From Orientallactaga sibirica (taxonomy: Eukaryota; Chordata; Mammalia; Rodentia; Dipodidae): a stretch of DNA of 64,000 nt. Shown here one piece after another: positions 34,435-46,607 of the stretch. The notes under the pieces were generated by a model that saw only the letters and a program-made list of their open reading frames with translations, made no database searches and had not been told where the DNA came from. Made by a program: the position numbers and the translations under genes. Where the stretch lies: positions 20,073,001 to 20,137,000 of the forward strand of contig JAEOAD010000029.1 in NCBI GenBank assembly GCA_036365145.1, in the 5' to 3' direction. Position 1 is the stretch's first letter. Each line of letters starts with the position of its first letter.

Positions 34435-34790
34435 ATGTGTGTGGGGGGTGTTGTATATGTGATGATGTGGCACCTAATGGGTTTGCTTGCTGCTACAGCA
34501 GTAGGAGAAGAATATTAAGTAACCCACCCATCACTCACCTGCCGGCTTTTCCTTGAGCTGCAGAGAGTCCCTTATTGATTCCAGAGCTTGCTGTTCAGGA
34601 GCCCCAATGATTCTGTTATATACTCTCCATCGGCCAAGGGTTACAAACGTGCATGGCCAGGGCTAGCTGTTTACGTGGGTTCTGGAGATTTGAACTCCAA
34701 TCTCAGTCTATCTCAGGACCCCCAATACCCTCATTCTTAAATAAGAAGCACACTTAACCACAAATACATTTTTTCAGCTCATATTTCAAG
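34435..34790 (-). mobile_element. B4-type SINE, antisense, old
   Basis: A TG-rich opening, then 'ttacaaacgtgcatggccag' (reversed B1-like part) and 'tttacgtgggttctggagat' with 'gaactcca' (reversed tRNA-like part) in the antisense B4 order. The last head segment is scrambled. Confidence 0.5.
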
Positions 34791-35414
34791 GCACATGTGG
34801 ATATTTTGTCATTGAATTTGGAGTAAATGAATTCATAGACTCTGGTTTATCTAATTTCTCTGTTCTAATGTAGAATATTGGCCACATTCAAATACTAAGC
34901 AAGTGCTACTACTTAGCCAACTTTCAGATAATTCTAAATATACATGTCTCTTTTTAAAAAGTATAAAACAGGGATAGATATGCTTCTCTTTTGAAATATA
35001 TTGAAAGCTTAATAGAACCCTTTGACCAAGAAAATTATAAAAACAACACTATAACAAAATATCACAGAAAATAGAATACTATTTTGCAAACAGTTGAGAT
35101 AACTAGAGAGCTTAAATAAGGAATACAGGAAACCCTTCTTGTGAGATTCAAGAGTAATATGGGAAACAGGCTCACAATGAACAAGAAACCATGGATAATA
35201 CCATTTTAAATTCATTCTTGAATAAAAGCACACTTGGAGGGGAACTTATATAACCTGATGAAAGGTGTTAAATTTCATTGCTTGTTCAGAAACAGTCTTG
35301 ACCAAAAGAGGGTAACAGCAAGAATTGCCTCTGCCTGCCTGTTTTTCATCATCTACAAAACACTCAAGTCAAAAAGACAAATTTAATCTGATGAAGTAAC
35401 AGAAGAAATACTCA
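34791..35414. other. AT-rich sequence, nothing recognised
   Basis: A chance 74-codon ORF lies on the minus strand. No repeats were recognised. Confidence 0.5.
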
Positions 35415-35430
35415 AAAATATTAATAAATT

Positions 35431-35660
35431 GGGTTGGAGAGATGTCTTAGCAGTTAAGCCCTTGCCTGTGAAGTATAAGGACCCCTGTTTGAGTCTCAAT
35501 TCCCCAGTACCTACTTAAGCCAGATGCACAAGGTGGTACATGCGTCTGGTGTTCATTTGCAGTGGCTGAAGGCCCTGATGTGCTCATTCTCTTTCTCTCT
35601 CTGCCTCTTTCTCTCCATCTGTCTGTCCCTCTAAAATAAATAAAAATAAATAAAAATTTT
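35431..35660 (+). mobile_element. DIP-type SINE, short form
   Basis: 'gggttggagagatgtcttag', 'gatgcacaaggtggtacatg', 'gcagtggctgaaggccctga', a CT-rich run and an (AAATA)n tail. TSD 'aaaataYtaataaa' at 35415-35428 and 35661-35674 (14 bp, one mismatch). Confidence 0.96.
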
Positions 35661-35674
35661 AAAATACTAATAAA

Positions 35675-37196
35675 AAGTTTTCAACTTTACTAATTTTCTA
35701 AGAACAATAAATTATTGTTACAGCTATTACTTTGTATCCATTGAGTTGCCAAAAGTTCAAAAGGTTGACAATATAATTTTCAAGAAAGAAGTGGAACCCA
35801 AGGAAGATTTTGGGGCTTTTGAAATGTTATTTATGCATACACATGCATTCATATAATAAAATTATAAAGAGAAAATTCAAATTGCAAGAATATTCATATA
35901 TACATATATGTGATTGATGTGTGGTTCCAGATGTAAGAATAATTATATATGTATATATGTTATTAGAATCAAAACATTAAATAGTAAGTCATATTCATGA
36001 ATAAACATTTAACAAAATGCACATGGAACTAAAACTGAATTCACAGAATCATCACTGGGATGAGAAAGTTGAAAATTATATTATATTAGAGAACATTGGT
36101 ATCTCCACTGTCTCTGATACAGTTTAGTACCCAGAAGATCTGAACTAAATATGACAGAAATAAAACAGAAACCAACTCAGAACTAAAAGGGCAGCAGAGA
36201 ATTGCTCTTTAAATTTTAGTTTTAGTTTGAAAAACTTCACAATTTAAAAATATTTAAATGTCCCATTGTGCAGAAGATTTATTGTTATCTCTATTGGTAG
36301 ATATGAAAGGAGAGAGAGGAAAGAAGAAACTTATTTTCCAGAAAATGGTGCTTGTAAACATTTGCACTGACAGATTGCTATTTTGGAGCAATCCTAGTGG
36401 GATAGCTACTAAGATGCCAAGAAAAGCAGCAGCAGATGCAGCTGCAGCTGGAACTCACACCCACACTCGGGGACAGTCACACTTGGCGACGAACAAGGAC
36501 TTCGGAGTCTGCATTGGCTCTCATTTATGTTTGTTTATTTTTTGTTCCATTTAGTTAACAAGACAGAGAAGCAGAATGTTCCCTCCTTATGTAAATCATT
36601 TTCACACAAGAATAATTGTTAGGAAGCAGAAGTTGGACTTGGAATACTGGTTCTATTCACAAGAATTTTACCACTCAGGTATATTTCTTGATAGATTTGT
36701 ATCAGCTACTATTTAATAATAATTCACACAGTAAGACTCAAGAACTGCTGCTTCTTTAAGCAAAACTATTTTTTAAACCCAATAGGGGGAATCTTTTGAT
36801 GAAACTGTTATTAATAAAAGAATCAATCAATGAAATAATTAGATAAAATTGCTGTTCAAAAATATATATTTAGAAACATAAATCTATAATTATGAAAGTT
36901 AAATTAAAACAAAAAGAGAAAAATAGCAGTAGACTTGGATATTTTAAAACTGAACTATATAAGTCTGACAATAGAATATATTTCTTCAAAAGAAAAATTA
37001 TGAATCTCTTCAGTTAATTTTTTAAAGCTATACAAAACAGTTTGAGGCAAACATTCTCATAGAATTGAACATACAAAAACCTAGACACAATTTTACAAAT
37101 GTATCAAAACTTCTAAATAAAATATCTTAAAAGATTGTGCATAAAGTCATAAATACTTTATGCCAGGTATTTTTGTTAATGCTAGATATTTCTTAA

Positions 37197-37200
<4 letters not shown>
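35675..37200. other. AT-rich sequence with one GC-richer patch
   Basis: 36400-36520 contains AGC/GCA triplets and a GC-rich patch unlike the flanks, within a 98-codon ORF (36258-36554) that has no known domain. It could be a scrap of a processed transcript or LTR. The remainder is plain AT-rich sequence with a small palindromic TA-rich cluster at 35895-35960. Confidence 0.4.
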
Positions 37201-37232
<32 letters not shown>

Positions 37233-37355
37233 AACTCTCTTTTTTTAGGTAAGGTTTCACTCTAGCCCAGGATCACCTAGAATTTACTATGTAGTCTTAG
37301 GCTGACCTTTGTCTCCAAAGTGCTGAGATTTAAGGTGTGCACCATCATGCCCAGC
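37201..37355 (-). mobile_element. B1-like SINE, antisense, internally deleted
   Basis: An A run at 37201-37231, then 'aggtaaggtttcactctagc', 'cctagaatttactatgtagt', 'aagtgctgagatttaaggtg' and 'gcaccatcatgcccagc'. About 20 bp are missing between 'ctgacc' and 'tctccaaagtgctg'. The A run at the left is on the wrong strand for this SINE's own tail and may belong to another insertion. Confidence 0.82.
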
Positions 37356-37690
37356 AAAAGTCATTTTTAAAAAGTTGTGTGTTGTGATTTTAGAATAATG
37401 GCCATTATAAATATCATTAAAACAAAATATCTAACAAGTATGTATAAAAATGCTTAATAATTTATAGTAGAAAATAATATTTAAATTGGGTAAAAGATAA
37501 AGCTGAGGGTTAATCTAAACTGAAAGAGCTACTACTACATGGTACAATTAGTTAATATTATATACAAAGAAAAATAACATAAAGTGACATATTCTACTAC
37601 AAAACAACAGTTGCCAGGAGGCCTCAAAAATTGACAATAAATATAATGATTTAATATAATTTTTAGGACTATCATAAAATCTAATTTTAA

Positions 37691-37920
37691 AATATATTTT
37701 TTTAATTTTTTGTTTATTTTTATTTGAGAGTGACAGAGAGAGAGAGAGAAAGAGGCAGAGAGAAAGAGCACACCAGGACCTCCATCCACTGCAAACAAAC
37801 TCCAGATGCATGTGCCACCTTGTGCATCTGGCTTAAGTAGGTCCTGGGCAATCAAGCCTCAAACCAGGGTCCTCAGGCTTCACAGGCAAGCACTTAGCCA
37901 CTAAGCCATCTCTCCAACCC
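37691..37920 (-). mobile_element. DIP-type SINE, short form, antisense
   Basis: An A/T-rich tail, (GA)n, 'gacctccatccactgcaaac', 'catgtgccaccttgtgcatc' and reversed head 'ctaagccatctctccaaccc'. A perfect 17-bp TSD 'ataaaatctaattttaa' lies at 37674-37690 and 37921-37937, so this is one of the best-defined insertions in the window. Confidence 0.97.
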
Positions 37921-38224
37921 ATAAAATCTAATTTTAATTGGATTGTATTTATGGATAGGTAAGTGTGGCTAGTCATTGTGTATTCATGATAACTGTTGGG
38001 AAATAATCTATTTAAATCTTTACCTTTTGCTTCTATGAATGGAAATACAAAGAAAAACATAAATTTGATAAATCAAAAAATCTGAGTGAAAGCAAATTAT
38101 TTATATAAATTATAGTAAATATCAAAGGGAATTCAATGTTAATTATTTTCTGTACTATTTGGCACCTTTTATTTGCTTTAATTTTACTTATTATTACTTT
38201 TTGAGCCAAGATCTATTGCATTTT

Positions 38225-38412
38225 TAATTTTTCTTTTGAGAGAGAGAGAGAGTGAGAGAGAGAATATGGGCCAGCCAGGGCCTCTAGTCACTGCAAACAA
38301 ACTCCAGACACATGTACATGTGCATCTGGCTTCTGTGGGTACTGGGGAATCCAAATGGGGTCCTTAGACTTTGCAAGCCAACACCTTAACCACTAAGCCA
38401 CCTCTCAAGCCC
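38225..38412 (-). mobile_element. DIP-type SINE, short form, antisense
   Basis: (GA)n, 'agggcctctagtcactgcaa', 'catgtgcatctggcttctgt' and reversed head 'actaagccacctctcaagcc'. A small duplication of 'acatgt' is seen at about 38310. No clear TSD. Confidence 0.9.
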
Positions 38413-38439
38413 TATTTCATTTTCTTTTTTCAGACAAGG

Positions 38440-38766
38440 TCTATTGCTGGGACAAAAACACTTGACTAGAAACAGCTTATGGGAGGAAAAGACTTAATTC
38501 TGGCTTATAGTTTCCAGGGAAAACTTCATCATGGTTGAGAAAACAGCAACTGGCTCACATCATACATCATAGAGAGAGAGAAAGAGAGAGAGAAGCAAGG
38601 GACAGTTAGTATTCCACATTCGGTGGTCTACACAAACCAAACTCAAGTTCTGTGCCCAGTGACACTCTTCCTTCAGAAAAAGCTAGAGCAGCTAGAGGCT
38701 AAGTAGGAAGCTTAATCACAAACCCTTTAGGCTGTGGAGGACATTTTACATGCAAACTAAAACAGA
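38440..38766 (-). mobile_element. MaLR LTR, antisense
   Basis: Reversed LTR order: 'acttgactagaaacagctta', 'aattctggcttatagtttcc', 'ttctgtgcccagtgacactc' and 'aaccctttaggctgtggagg'. A (GA)n run sits in the middle. It directly follows the DIP copy at 38225-38412. Confidence 0.7.
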
Positions 38767-38779
38767 GTCACTCATATGT

Positions 38780-38961
38780 ATAAAATCAGGCTGAACTTAA
38801 TCACATTTTGTTGTCAATCACAATCTTGAACTTTCATGCTTGAGCCTCCACTTGCTTAAGACGTCCTTAAGACGGGCATACCAGGTATGCACCAGTATAT
38901 CCAATTTATATGGGCCTAAACCTAGGCAAACACTCTACGAGCTGAGCTACATACCCAGCCC
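38780..38961 (-). mobile_element. B1/ID composite (B4-like) SINE, antisense, old
   Basis: The right end is a reversed ID/tRNA-like head: 'ggcaaacactctacgagctg' then 'agctacatacccagccc'. Left of it are reversed B1-like pieces ('aggtatgcaccagtatatcc'). It is very diverged. Confidence 0.55.
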
Positions 38962-40160
38962 AATTCTTACATTTTTTCAAACTGTGTAAAGAGTAGGGGT
39001 TTTGGAAAAATATTATCAATAAATACATTAGCAATAGGTAATCCTCAGAGAGTGGCAGATAATGTGTAGCACTGTCTTAATGAAATCTAATAAAACTGAA
39101 GCATAACACACAGTTCAGGAAAACAAATATTCAAAATTGAACAAATAATATAGTCCATGCCACATTATCAGCTACAGATTGGTACTTAACCCAGAGCTAT
39201 ACATCTTCAATCTCCTTAATTCACACTTCCATTTTTTTCCATCCTCCATTGATATTAAATTTGAGATGAGTTAATTTACACAAGTGGTAAATTGGCCTCA
39301 ATTATAGCAAGAAGAAAATCAAATAGATCCCATATGAACTGTAATAAGAAAAGTAGATAAGCAAAGTACTGACCCAGGACACTCAGAGTCCTTAAAAGAT
39401 CACACAGATCATACTGAATACGAGTACAAGCACAATATTCCACCTCTAACTAAGAACTCCAACTCAAGACGTAAGTACCACTATCAAAGAGGGCACCTCA
39501 GGCTGGGGGGTGGGGGGTGGACCATTCCGAAAAGCACTTGCATTTCATTTTTGGATTTGTTAGTTTTCTCAATATGGAATCGAATCTGTTTACCTTTACC
39601 TTTGGGTATAAGTCTTGCTTAAGTATTCATGAACTAGACAGAGTATGTTGCACATAAATATCATCATTTATTATGTATTTATCCCATAAAGTATCATTTT
39701 CAGAATGTTAATTTTTTACACTCTATGGTTTAATTTCTCTAAAATAACAAGAGTTCGTGGAAGCACAGTAGTCCAGTAGTAAAAAACAGGAGTGGTAGGC
39801 TGTGTTAATCAAAATACCTTTTCTGATGCACATGAATTTATTTGAAGCATTTTTTATATCAGACCTGGAGTTGAATAGGATTTTGGATTTAACAAACATA
39901 ATATGAGTTTTTTTTCAACCTGCTAGATAAGACACAATAGGATACTCAGAATCAAGCTGTAAAATTTTGGTACAGAATTTTTATGTTTATGTTTTCCTTG
40001 CCCTTGTGGTTTTATGCACTTTTAGTTATTGCTAAGTCTCGCTTTACTGTTCTTTTATAAGAGTTTCTTACAGAAATGGTGACACAAAATGCATGCAATA
40101 CATCATTCCTAAGCAGAGTATTTATCACTTCAACATGGTTTTAAAAATAAGTATTATATC
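38962..40160. other. AT-rich sequence with a G-rich spot
   Basis: Nothing gene-like is seen. A 'ctggggggtggggggtgg' tract at about 39502-39519 is the only notable local feature. Confidence 0.5.
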
Positions 40161-40240
40161 TGATGGTGTAACTCAGCGGTAGAATTTGTGTTTATAGCAT
40201 GGGTGAAAACTTGGGATCAAGTCCCTAGGCAAAAAAGTAT
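40161..40240 (+). mobile_element. ID-type SINE, diverged
   Basis: A tRNA-like head 'ggtgtaactcagcggtagaa' (Pol III A-box-like) and 'gggatcaagtccc' (B-box-like, 40213-40225) at tRNA-like spacing, then an A run. This is the layout of rodent ID elements. It is too diverged to be a functional tRNA gene. Confidence 0.65.
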
Positions 40241-40261
40241 GTTTTATGATAGGATTTAGGC

Positions 40262-40335
40262 AAAGTTCAAAATCACAGTCCTATTACTTCTGCCTTAACA
40301 ATGTGGGGATTACAGGTATATTCCACCATATTCAT
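40262..40335 (-). mobile_element. B1 SINE remnant, antisense
   Basis: 'caaaatcacagtcctattac', 'cttctgccttaacaatgtgg' and 'ggattacaggtatattccac' follow the reversed B1 order. Only about half the element remains. With the ID element before it, this may be a decayed composite. Confidence 0.5.
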
Positions 40336-42736
40336 TTCCCCAAAATTATTAAAACTATTATAAATTATAAAGTATGAATATCTTAATATGATATAATATA
40401 CCTCATGTAATAGTAGAAGTTATTTCATTTGACTTCTTAAAAATAGTGAACTTGTAATTTTCCCACCATTTCTCATAAAGAAATTATGGATGATGAAAAT
40501 TTGTAAAATATCCATCTAACTAGGATATTTTATAATATAAATTAACACTTCCAAGGAAGCTTAAAATCCTTAGCCTAAACCTATAATAGAGGATTATTAT
40601 GGTGAAAATACAGGATGAAAGTTAGAATCTTATGTTTCTATTGGAAATTATAGGGAAAATAGACTGAATGTAAGTTGAAAGTGAATTGGAGAGTACTTCC
40701 TAACTATGATATAAACACAAAATTCACAAAAAAAAATTGGAGGAAAAATTATCTTCCATATTAAACATGGGAATAATTTATCCTTCAGAATATATGTTAT
40801 ATAGAACTTCTATGAACTCACCCTCCAAACTTAAATGCCTTTCTTACCCTTTGTATCATTCATATAGTATCACTTATGTTTCTACTGATAACTTTTGAAT
40901 TTCCACTTTCATTTCTTATTTGTATGTTTCTTATATTTTTGAGACTGGGTTATTCTACTTTAAACTCAAACTTGTGATCAATCTTTTTTGCCTATTTAAA
41001 TTACAAATATGTAATACCTACCACTACATTAGGGTTGGAAATGCTTGTAAAATCATTAATACTTATATAAGGTATACTTAAGTAGTGGCCAAGAATTTGA
41101 GCAACAAACTCTAAAGCTATCATAGTTAGGAACTTCTAGATATATTGAAGAAGTTGGAATAGAATGTGGAAAACTTTATCATGTTGTCCTCATTGTGAGA
41201 TGGGTGCTCAGTGTAATCTTCCATCCTCTTATAACTCTTACCTAAATATTGACCTCTGTCAAGGTAAGATATTTGGTACAGCTTGCTCTTTTCTCCAGAG
41301 ATTTCTGGAAATTATCTTTGTGTAGCAAAGTGTTTTGATCTGAAAAGTATATGATAATATTTGGAAGCAAACAAACATAAATAGGGGACCACTGTTCATT
41401 TACCTTTAACAACTTCAGAATGACAGATTGCAATCCAATTATCAGTTTAGACACAGATTGTCAACATCTGACATAGAGCAATGTGATGTTTTAAAAGCCA
41501 ATGTTATGTCTACTTAAAACTACAAAATAAGAGGACTCAGACCCACATCTGATCCAAGGTATTTCTATTACTTCTTGCTTACGAAGGTGATTAGATCTCT
41601 ATATAAACTATATTTTATTATATTTAAATATATGTATTTATGCATTTAGCTTATATATGGCTGTTTATTGAATGTTTTAATATTTAATATTTGTAAAATT
41701 TTATGTTTTTTATTTATAAAGAGATGAAGAGAGATAAGTTAAAGATAATTTTTTAGGATCCATTTAAAGCACAATTTGCATAAGATTATGGCATGACTGA
41801 TTCTATACAACAGAAAGATGTCACTATTTGGAGAATATTGTAGTGAGATTGATATGTTTTACCAGTCTCCCAAATTGTACAAAGACAAAATACAGAATGA
41901 TATGAATGAAAAAATAGGATGTATTAATATACATGCATACCCTTATTCAATATATGTATATAAAAAATAAAATATTCACTCTCGAAGTCTCACTGCACAA
42001 ACTTCTGTGACAAGAAATAACCAAGTTTTCAATTCTAATTCAAATTTGATTGACTTAGGCTTTCATAGTCTACAAAGTTTGTAACTGAATCTTATAAGTG
42101 AAAAAAAATAGTAATATGTTATTAACAAAACACATAACTTTCCTCTCAAAAGGAATAAAAAATATCTTTTTTAGTCAAATATGCATAACCATCATGTAAG
42201 AATATGTATTGTATTTGAGTTGCCTTGAATATTATATTCCAAAGTACAAATAGTTTCATTAAGGTTTTTTTTTTTTTTCCTTGCATTTTAACAGAGTAAA
42301 AAAAAATCATGCATATAGGCATTTAATGTATGGGAGGGAGTTGCAAGGGTAGGTTACAGCAAAGTGAAAAATCTATGCTATAGGTTGCAGATATTATTTT
42401 GATATCATTCTTAGCTTTTGAGTTAGTGGAAAGGAGTAGCCTGCTAAGAATTCATTCCAGTGATTTTACCTAATAGGGTAAAGGTTGTTATGTGAGACAG
42501 GGAAGTGGGAAATTAATGACTGTTAAAGAGACTAAAGATACCTCAAAATAATATGGGTATGGATCTGCAACCCTGAAGTTCTAATCTGTCAATTAGCGTT
42601 GAAAATCTTCAAAGTGTGTTGGTTTTGTGTAAACTTCAGTTTACAGTAGACAGAAAAAATGCATCTGAAAACCATCTTCATTTGTAAAATACTCAAAGTC
42701 AAAACAGTAAAGTGAGTTTATAAAAACGAAAAACTA
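40336..42736. other. AT-rich sequence, largely unclassified
   Basis: A very old antisense B1-like trace is possible at 40935-41032 ('gagactgggttattctactt' onward). Otherwise there is AT-rich background with chance ORFs only (for example 70 codons at 41242-41454, minus). Confidence 0.5.
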
Positions 42737-42976
42737 GGGCTGGAGAGATGGCTTAGTGGTTAAGGCGCCTGCCTGCCAAGCCTAAAAATGCTGGTTCCAA
42801 TCTCCAGGTCCCACGTTTAGCCAGATGCAAAGCGACGCAAGGGCACAATGCCGCACTTGACCACAGGGGGGCCCACGCATCTGGCGTTCGTTCACAGCAG
42901 CTGAGAGACTGCTGGCTCGCCCATCTCTGTCTCCTCCCTCTCTGTCTGTTTCTCTCTCTCCAAAAATAAATAAAAT
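42737..42976 (+). mobile_element. DIP-type SINE, long form, young-looking
   Basis: Clean head 'gggctggagagatggcttag', 'ccagatgcaaagcgacgcaa', 'gggcacaatgccgcacttga' (long-form segment), 'gttcacagcagctgagagac', CT-rich run and tail 'caaaaataaataaaat'. CpG dinucleotides are retained, which suggests recent insertion. A B1 follows with no gap. 'aaaaacta' at 42729-42736 recurs at 43147-43154 after the B1. Confidence 0.97.
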
Positions 42977-43146
42977 AGCCGGGCGTGGTGGCGCACGCCT
43001 TTAATCCCAGCACTTGGGACGCAGAGGTAGGAGGATCGCTGAGAGTTCGAGGCCACCCTGAGCCAGGTCAGCCTGGACCAGAGTGAGACCCTACCTTGCA
43101 AAACCAAAAAATAAATAAAATAAAATAAAATAAAATAAATATTTTT
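42977..43146 (+). mobile_element. B1 SINE, young-looking, in the DIP tail
   Basis: 'agccgggcgtggtggcgcac' with intact CpGs, 'taatcccagcacttgggacg', 'gaggccaccctgagccaggt' and 'gaccctaccttgcaaaacca', then an (AAATA)n/(AAAAT)n tail. It lacks the roughly 20 bp ('actatgtagtgaattc') seen in other B1 copies. Its A-rich flanks make its own TSD ambiguous. Confidence 0.96.
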
Positions 43147-43154
43147 AAAAACTA

Positions 43155-43499
43155 GAGAGAAGTCATTTAAGGTAAATTATTTAAAATAGTTCATCTTTAT
43201 CCCTGTTAATACTAAGATAATGAAAAGATATTCTCCTGAAAGTAAGTAGGAATAAGAATAGTACAGGTAAAATGTTGGCGATGATGTCAAGTTATAAGAT
43301 ATGTTTGGAATGACAACTACAGAACAGAAAGGTAATCTTCACTACTAACGGTAAAGGTAACTACAGGAAACAAAAGTAATTAATGTTTTGAAACAAACAA
43401 CTTTGTACTCATTTCTCCAAGGTGGAGAAGGGTACAGAAGAAGAATTAATTTCATATTTATTTTATGTTTTTCACTTAGGGAATTTTAAAACGTATCAC
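43155..43499. other. AT-rich sequence, nothing recognised
   Basis: Short unique stretch between SINEs with no features seen. Confidence 0.5.
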
Positions 43500-43709
43500 G
43501 AGGCTGAAAGAATGTCTCATTTGTTAAGGTGCTTACATGAAAAGCTTAAGAACCCAGGTTTGATTCCCCAGTACCCACATAAAGCCAGATGCACAAGGTG
43601 GTACATGCACTCTGGAGTTTCTTTGCAGTGGCTTGATGCCCTGGCATGCCCATTCTTTCTCTTTCAATCAATCTATCTATCTCTCATCATCTATCATCTA
43701 TCTACCTGC

Positions 43710-43776
<67 letters not shown>

Positions 43777-43800
43777 AAATAAATAAATAAACAAATAAAA
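43500..43800 (+). mobile_element. DIP-type SINE, short form, expanded CT tract
   Basis: A diverged head ('gaggctgaaagaatgtctca'), then clear body blocks 'ccagatgcacaaggtggtac' and 'gcagtggcttgatgccctgg'. The CT region has grown into mixed (ATCT)n and a 65-bp (CT)n at 43711-43775. The tail is 'caaataaataaataaac'. The 122-codon ORF over it is a reading of the SINE. Confidence 0.9.
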
Positions 43801-43977
43801 CATTTAAAAACATTGTGTTTTAAAGGTCATCTGTAAATCAGTCTGTAACTGATGCTATCCCAGTGAAATTTAGAACTAGATTAAATAAGGTAATGGAAAA
43901 TTTTGTGTGAATCCTGTGAATTAAGGCTTGATATTAGAAGAACAGCTTCTGGATTTGAAGGGGAGAAGTGTAAGAGG

Positions 43978-44152
43978 AACTGGTGAGATGGCTCAGCAGT
44001 TAAGGTGCTTGCCTGCAAAGCCTAGCAACCAGGGTTCAATTCCTCAGTACCCATGCAAAGCCAGAGGCACAATGATGCATGCATCTGAAGTTCACTGGAA
44101 GTACTGTCCATTCATTCTCTCTCCCTCTCTCCTATCTCTCTCTGCTTGCAAA

Positions 44153-44191
<39 letters not shown>

Positions 44192-44193
44192 AT
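43978..44193 (+). mobile_element. DIP-type SINE, short form, (AAAT)n tail
   Basis: 'actggtgagatggctcagca', 'gcctgcaaagcctagcaacc', 'gccagaggcacaatgatgca', CT-rich run, then an (AAAT)n tail of about 11 units (44149-44193). The body lost the segment between 'gttcac' and 'ccattc'. Confidence 0.93.
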
Positions 44194-46407
44194 ATTTCTA
44201 AAAGCATATGAAACATGATTGTAATGGACTCAGAAAATTTTGGCAGGTAACCCAAAATAAGTGAGGACTAGAGGACACTACTACATATGAATCAGAAAGC
44301 AAACCTTGATGTCATAGGACCTGTTTGGCTATCTGCAATATTTGAAATTTCAATATGGCTTGTCCTCAAAAGACCTGGTTAGTGATCATATTACCAGAGG
44401 GGCTCCTAGGGTGTCCTATGACCCGATGCCCACATTGTCTGTGCTTGAAACAGACAATAAGACAAGACTCAGGTTAGTAGTAATGAAAGTATGGTGAGAG
44501 TAGGCATGCAATACACTGGGAGTAGGTTCAAGCAAGCATCTGGCTCCAGACCCTTGTTCTTTTATGATTTTAGGAGAAAAAAGAGCCACTTCTAAGACAC
44601 AAGAATAGAGTAGACCTTTATCCTAATTGATGTATATGCACTTACATAAATTTGGATAATCTGCATTTGAGTGAGCCATACATATCATACTTTAAGTATG
44701 TGTACACCCCAGTATGCATATACATGAGATGATAAATAGAAGTGTTCTCCTAAAAGGTCACATCAAGGAGAAGCAGGTCCTCATAGCACTTGTGCCAAAT
44801 ATTTGTCTAGGCTGGTTTTTCCTTGTCTCTCCTACAGAGAAGTACCTGAACACAAAATACTCATAAATGGGGAGTTGCTCTGTGTTGCACCCTACTGAAA
44901 AGGGGTACCCCACGGGATGTGCCCCAGGTCAGCAGGGTATCCGTAGGCTTACAACTGCAGTAGTAGATGGCTAAATAAAGAGGAATTCCATCAAACACAA
45001 TGAAAGAGCCTGAGACAAGAGATCAGCTTTAGGCTTAGAGATAAAACATCAATGAACATGAAGGTCAGTTCTCTCAGGGAAAGATGTCAGTTTAAAATGC
45101 TGCCTTGTAATACTTCTGGAAAAAATTGAGAGTGCTTTGAATGTCAGTGAATATAAGGAATAAGATTGCTTCTAATTTCAGAGCTAATACAAAGGCACAT
45201 TTATAATGTTCAAAGCTCTGGTCGAGTGCTATGTATAAGCCTGTTTCTTGCTTACTCTTAGGAGGGAAGGGACTATTATTTATCTCTATTTTAACCATGA
45301 AGGACTTGGCATGCTTATGTTCATATATTATCACAGTAGAGATGTGATAATGGTTAAAATAAATGACCACACTTTATGATCTTCAAGACAGAAGACTGTG
45401 TATTGAGTAATATTTATCAGTGCATTAAAGACAGAGCTACAGCTTGATGTGGGCAGAGAGCTGTGAGGTTCACAGGATAAGTACTTGAGAAATAAACAAT
45501 GAGTCAGAGGCAGGAAATTTAAATAAAAAGTTTTGATAAAGTGCTGGAGGCAGAGTGTTAAATTAGCTGTTAGCTGTTCAGAAACAGCAGCACAAAAGTG
45601 GATACATTTAGAGCTTCCTATCTTTGCTTCTTGCTTGCTTCATTGGTTGGCTGCTTTGATTTGTTTTTGATGTTAAAGAAGACCCACTTTTAAGAACACA
45701 AGTCAAATTAAATGAAAGGCAAATGATCTAAAGTTCTGGAAAGAGAATGTGTAATTCATGGAGCAAGTGCTTGAAGGAAGTAATAACCCCTAGGATTTGG
45801 GACCAGGTAGAAAGTTTAGGCATAGCTGGAGAAAGTTTATGCTTCAGAAAGGTAAACAGTGGTAAATGGCAGTGGTAAATGAAGAACTTTCAGGATGGAC
45901 CTGGTTTCTGTAAGAATTCTTGAGTACATAACCTTGTTCTGAATAATGCTGGTGCTGAAAAATACAGAGGAAACACCAACATTTTAGCACCTTCAAGTGT
46001 TTTCCAGTTATAAGTTTGAACTCTGAGCCTGCCAATACATCATCTTCCATGGGGAAAGGATTCAGGAGACCCCACACCTTCTATAGTAAGTAATGGTAGC
46101 TAATAGTTTCTGGGAGAAGAGTAGTAAGGTTTATCAATTGTGTAGCTACTGGGAAATTACATATTCCATGTTAAAGAACCTTCCATGTATGATCATGAAA
46201 AGAAATTTAAATTTAAGGTATAAAAATAAGAGGGAAGCCAAAAAAAGTAAGATGAAAATTAATGAGGAAGAAAGGAATGATTGGGATGGTGGAGGATAAA
46301 AGAAGTAACTGGAGGCAATAATATTAAAAACCTTTATGCACATATATACAAATTTTAAAGTTGAAAGGGTAGAGATAAGCATAGTTTTCATACTAAAAGG
46401 GAATTTA
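44194..46407. other. Mixed sequence, one possible LTR-like block
   Basis: 44400-44960 is GC-richer and has an LTR-like look in antisense ('cattgtctgtgcttgaaaca' on the left, 'gaaaaggggtaccccacggg' on the right), but there is no paired copy, TSD or TATA/poly-A layout I can confirm. The remainder is AT-rich with chance ORFs. Confidence 0.4.
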
Positions 46408-46607
46408 CTTTTTAATATTTTATTTGTATTTATTTATTAGGGAGACAGAGAAAAAATGGACATACCAGGACCTCTAGCCACTGCACACAAACTATAGATG
46501 CATGCACCATCTTGTGCATCTGGATTACATGGGTACTGAGGAGTTAAATGTGGATCTTTAGGTTTTGCGGGCAAGTGCCTTAACCACTAAACTATCTCTG
46601 AACCCCA
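46408..46607 (-). mobile_element. DIP-type SINE, short form, antisense, old
   Basis: 'tttgtatttatttattaggg', 'gacctctagccactgcacac', 'gcaccatcttgtgcatctgg' and the reversed head 'ccactaaactatctctgaac'. It is more diverged than average. Confidence 0.88.

Noticed and set aside
40161..40240. Possible tRNA gene
   Set aside because: A- and B-box-like blocks are present, but no cloverleaf can be closed and an A-tail follows, so it is an ID-type SINE.
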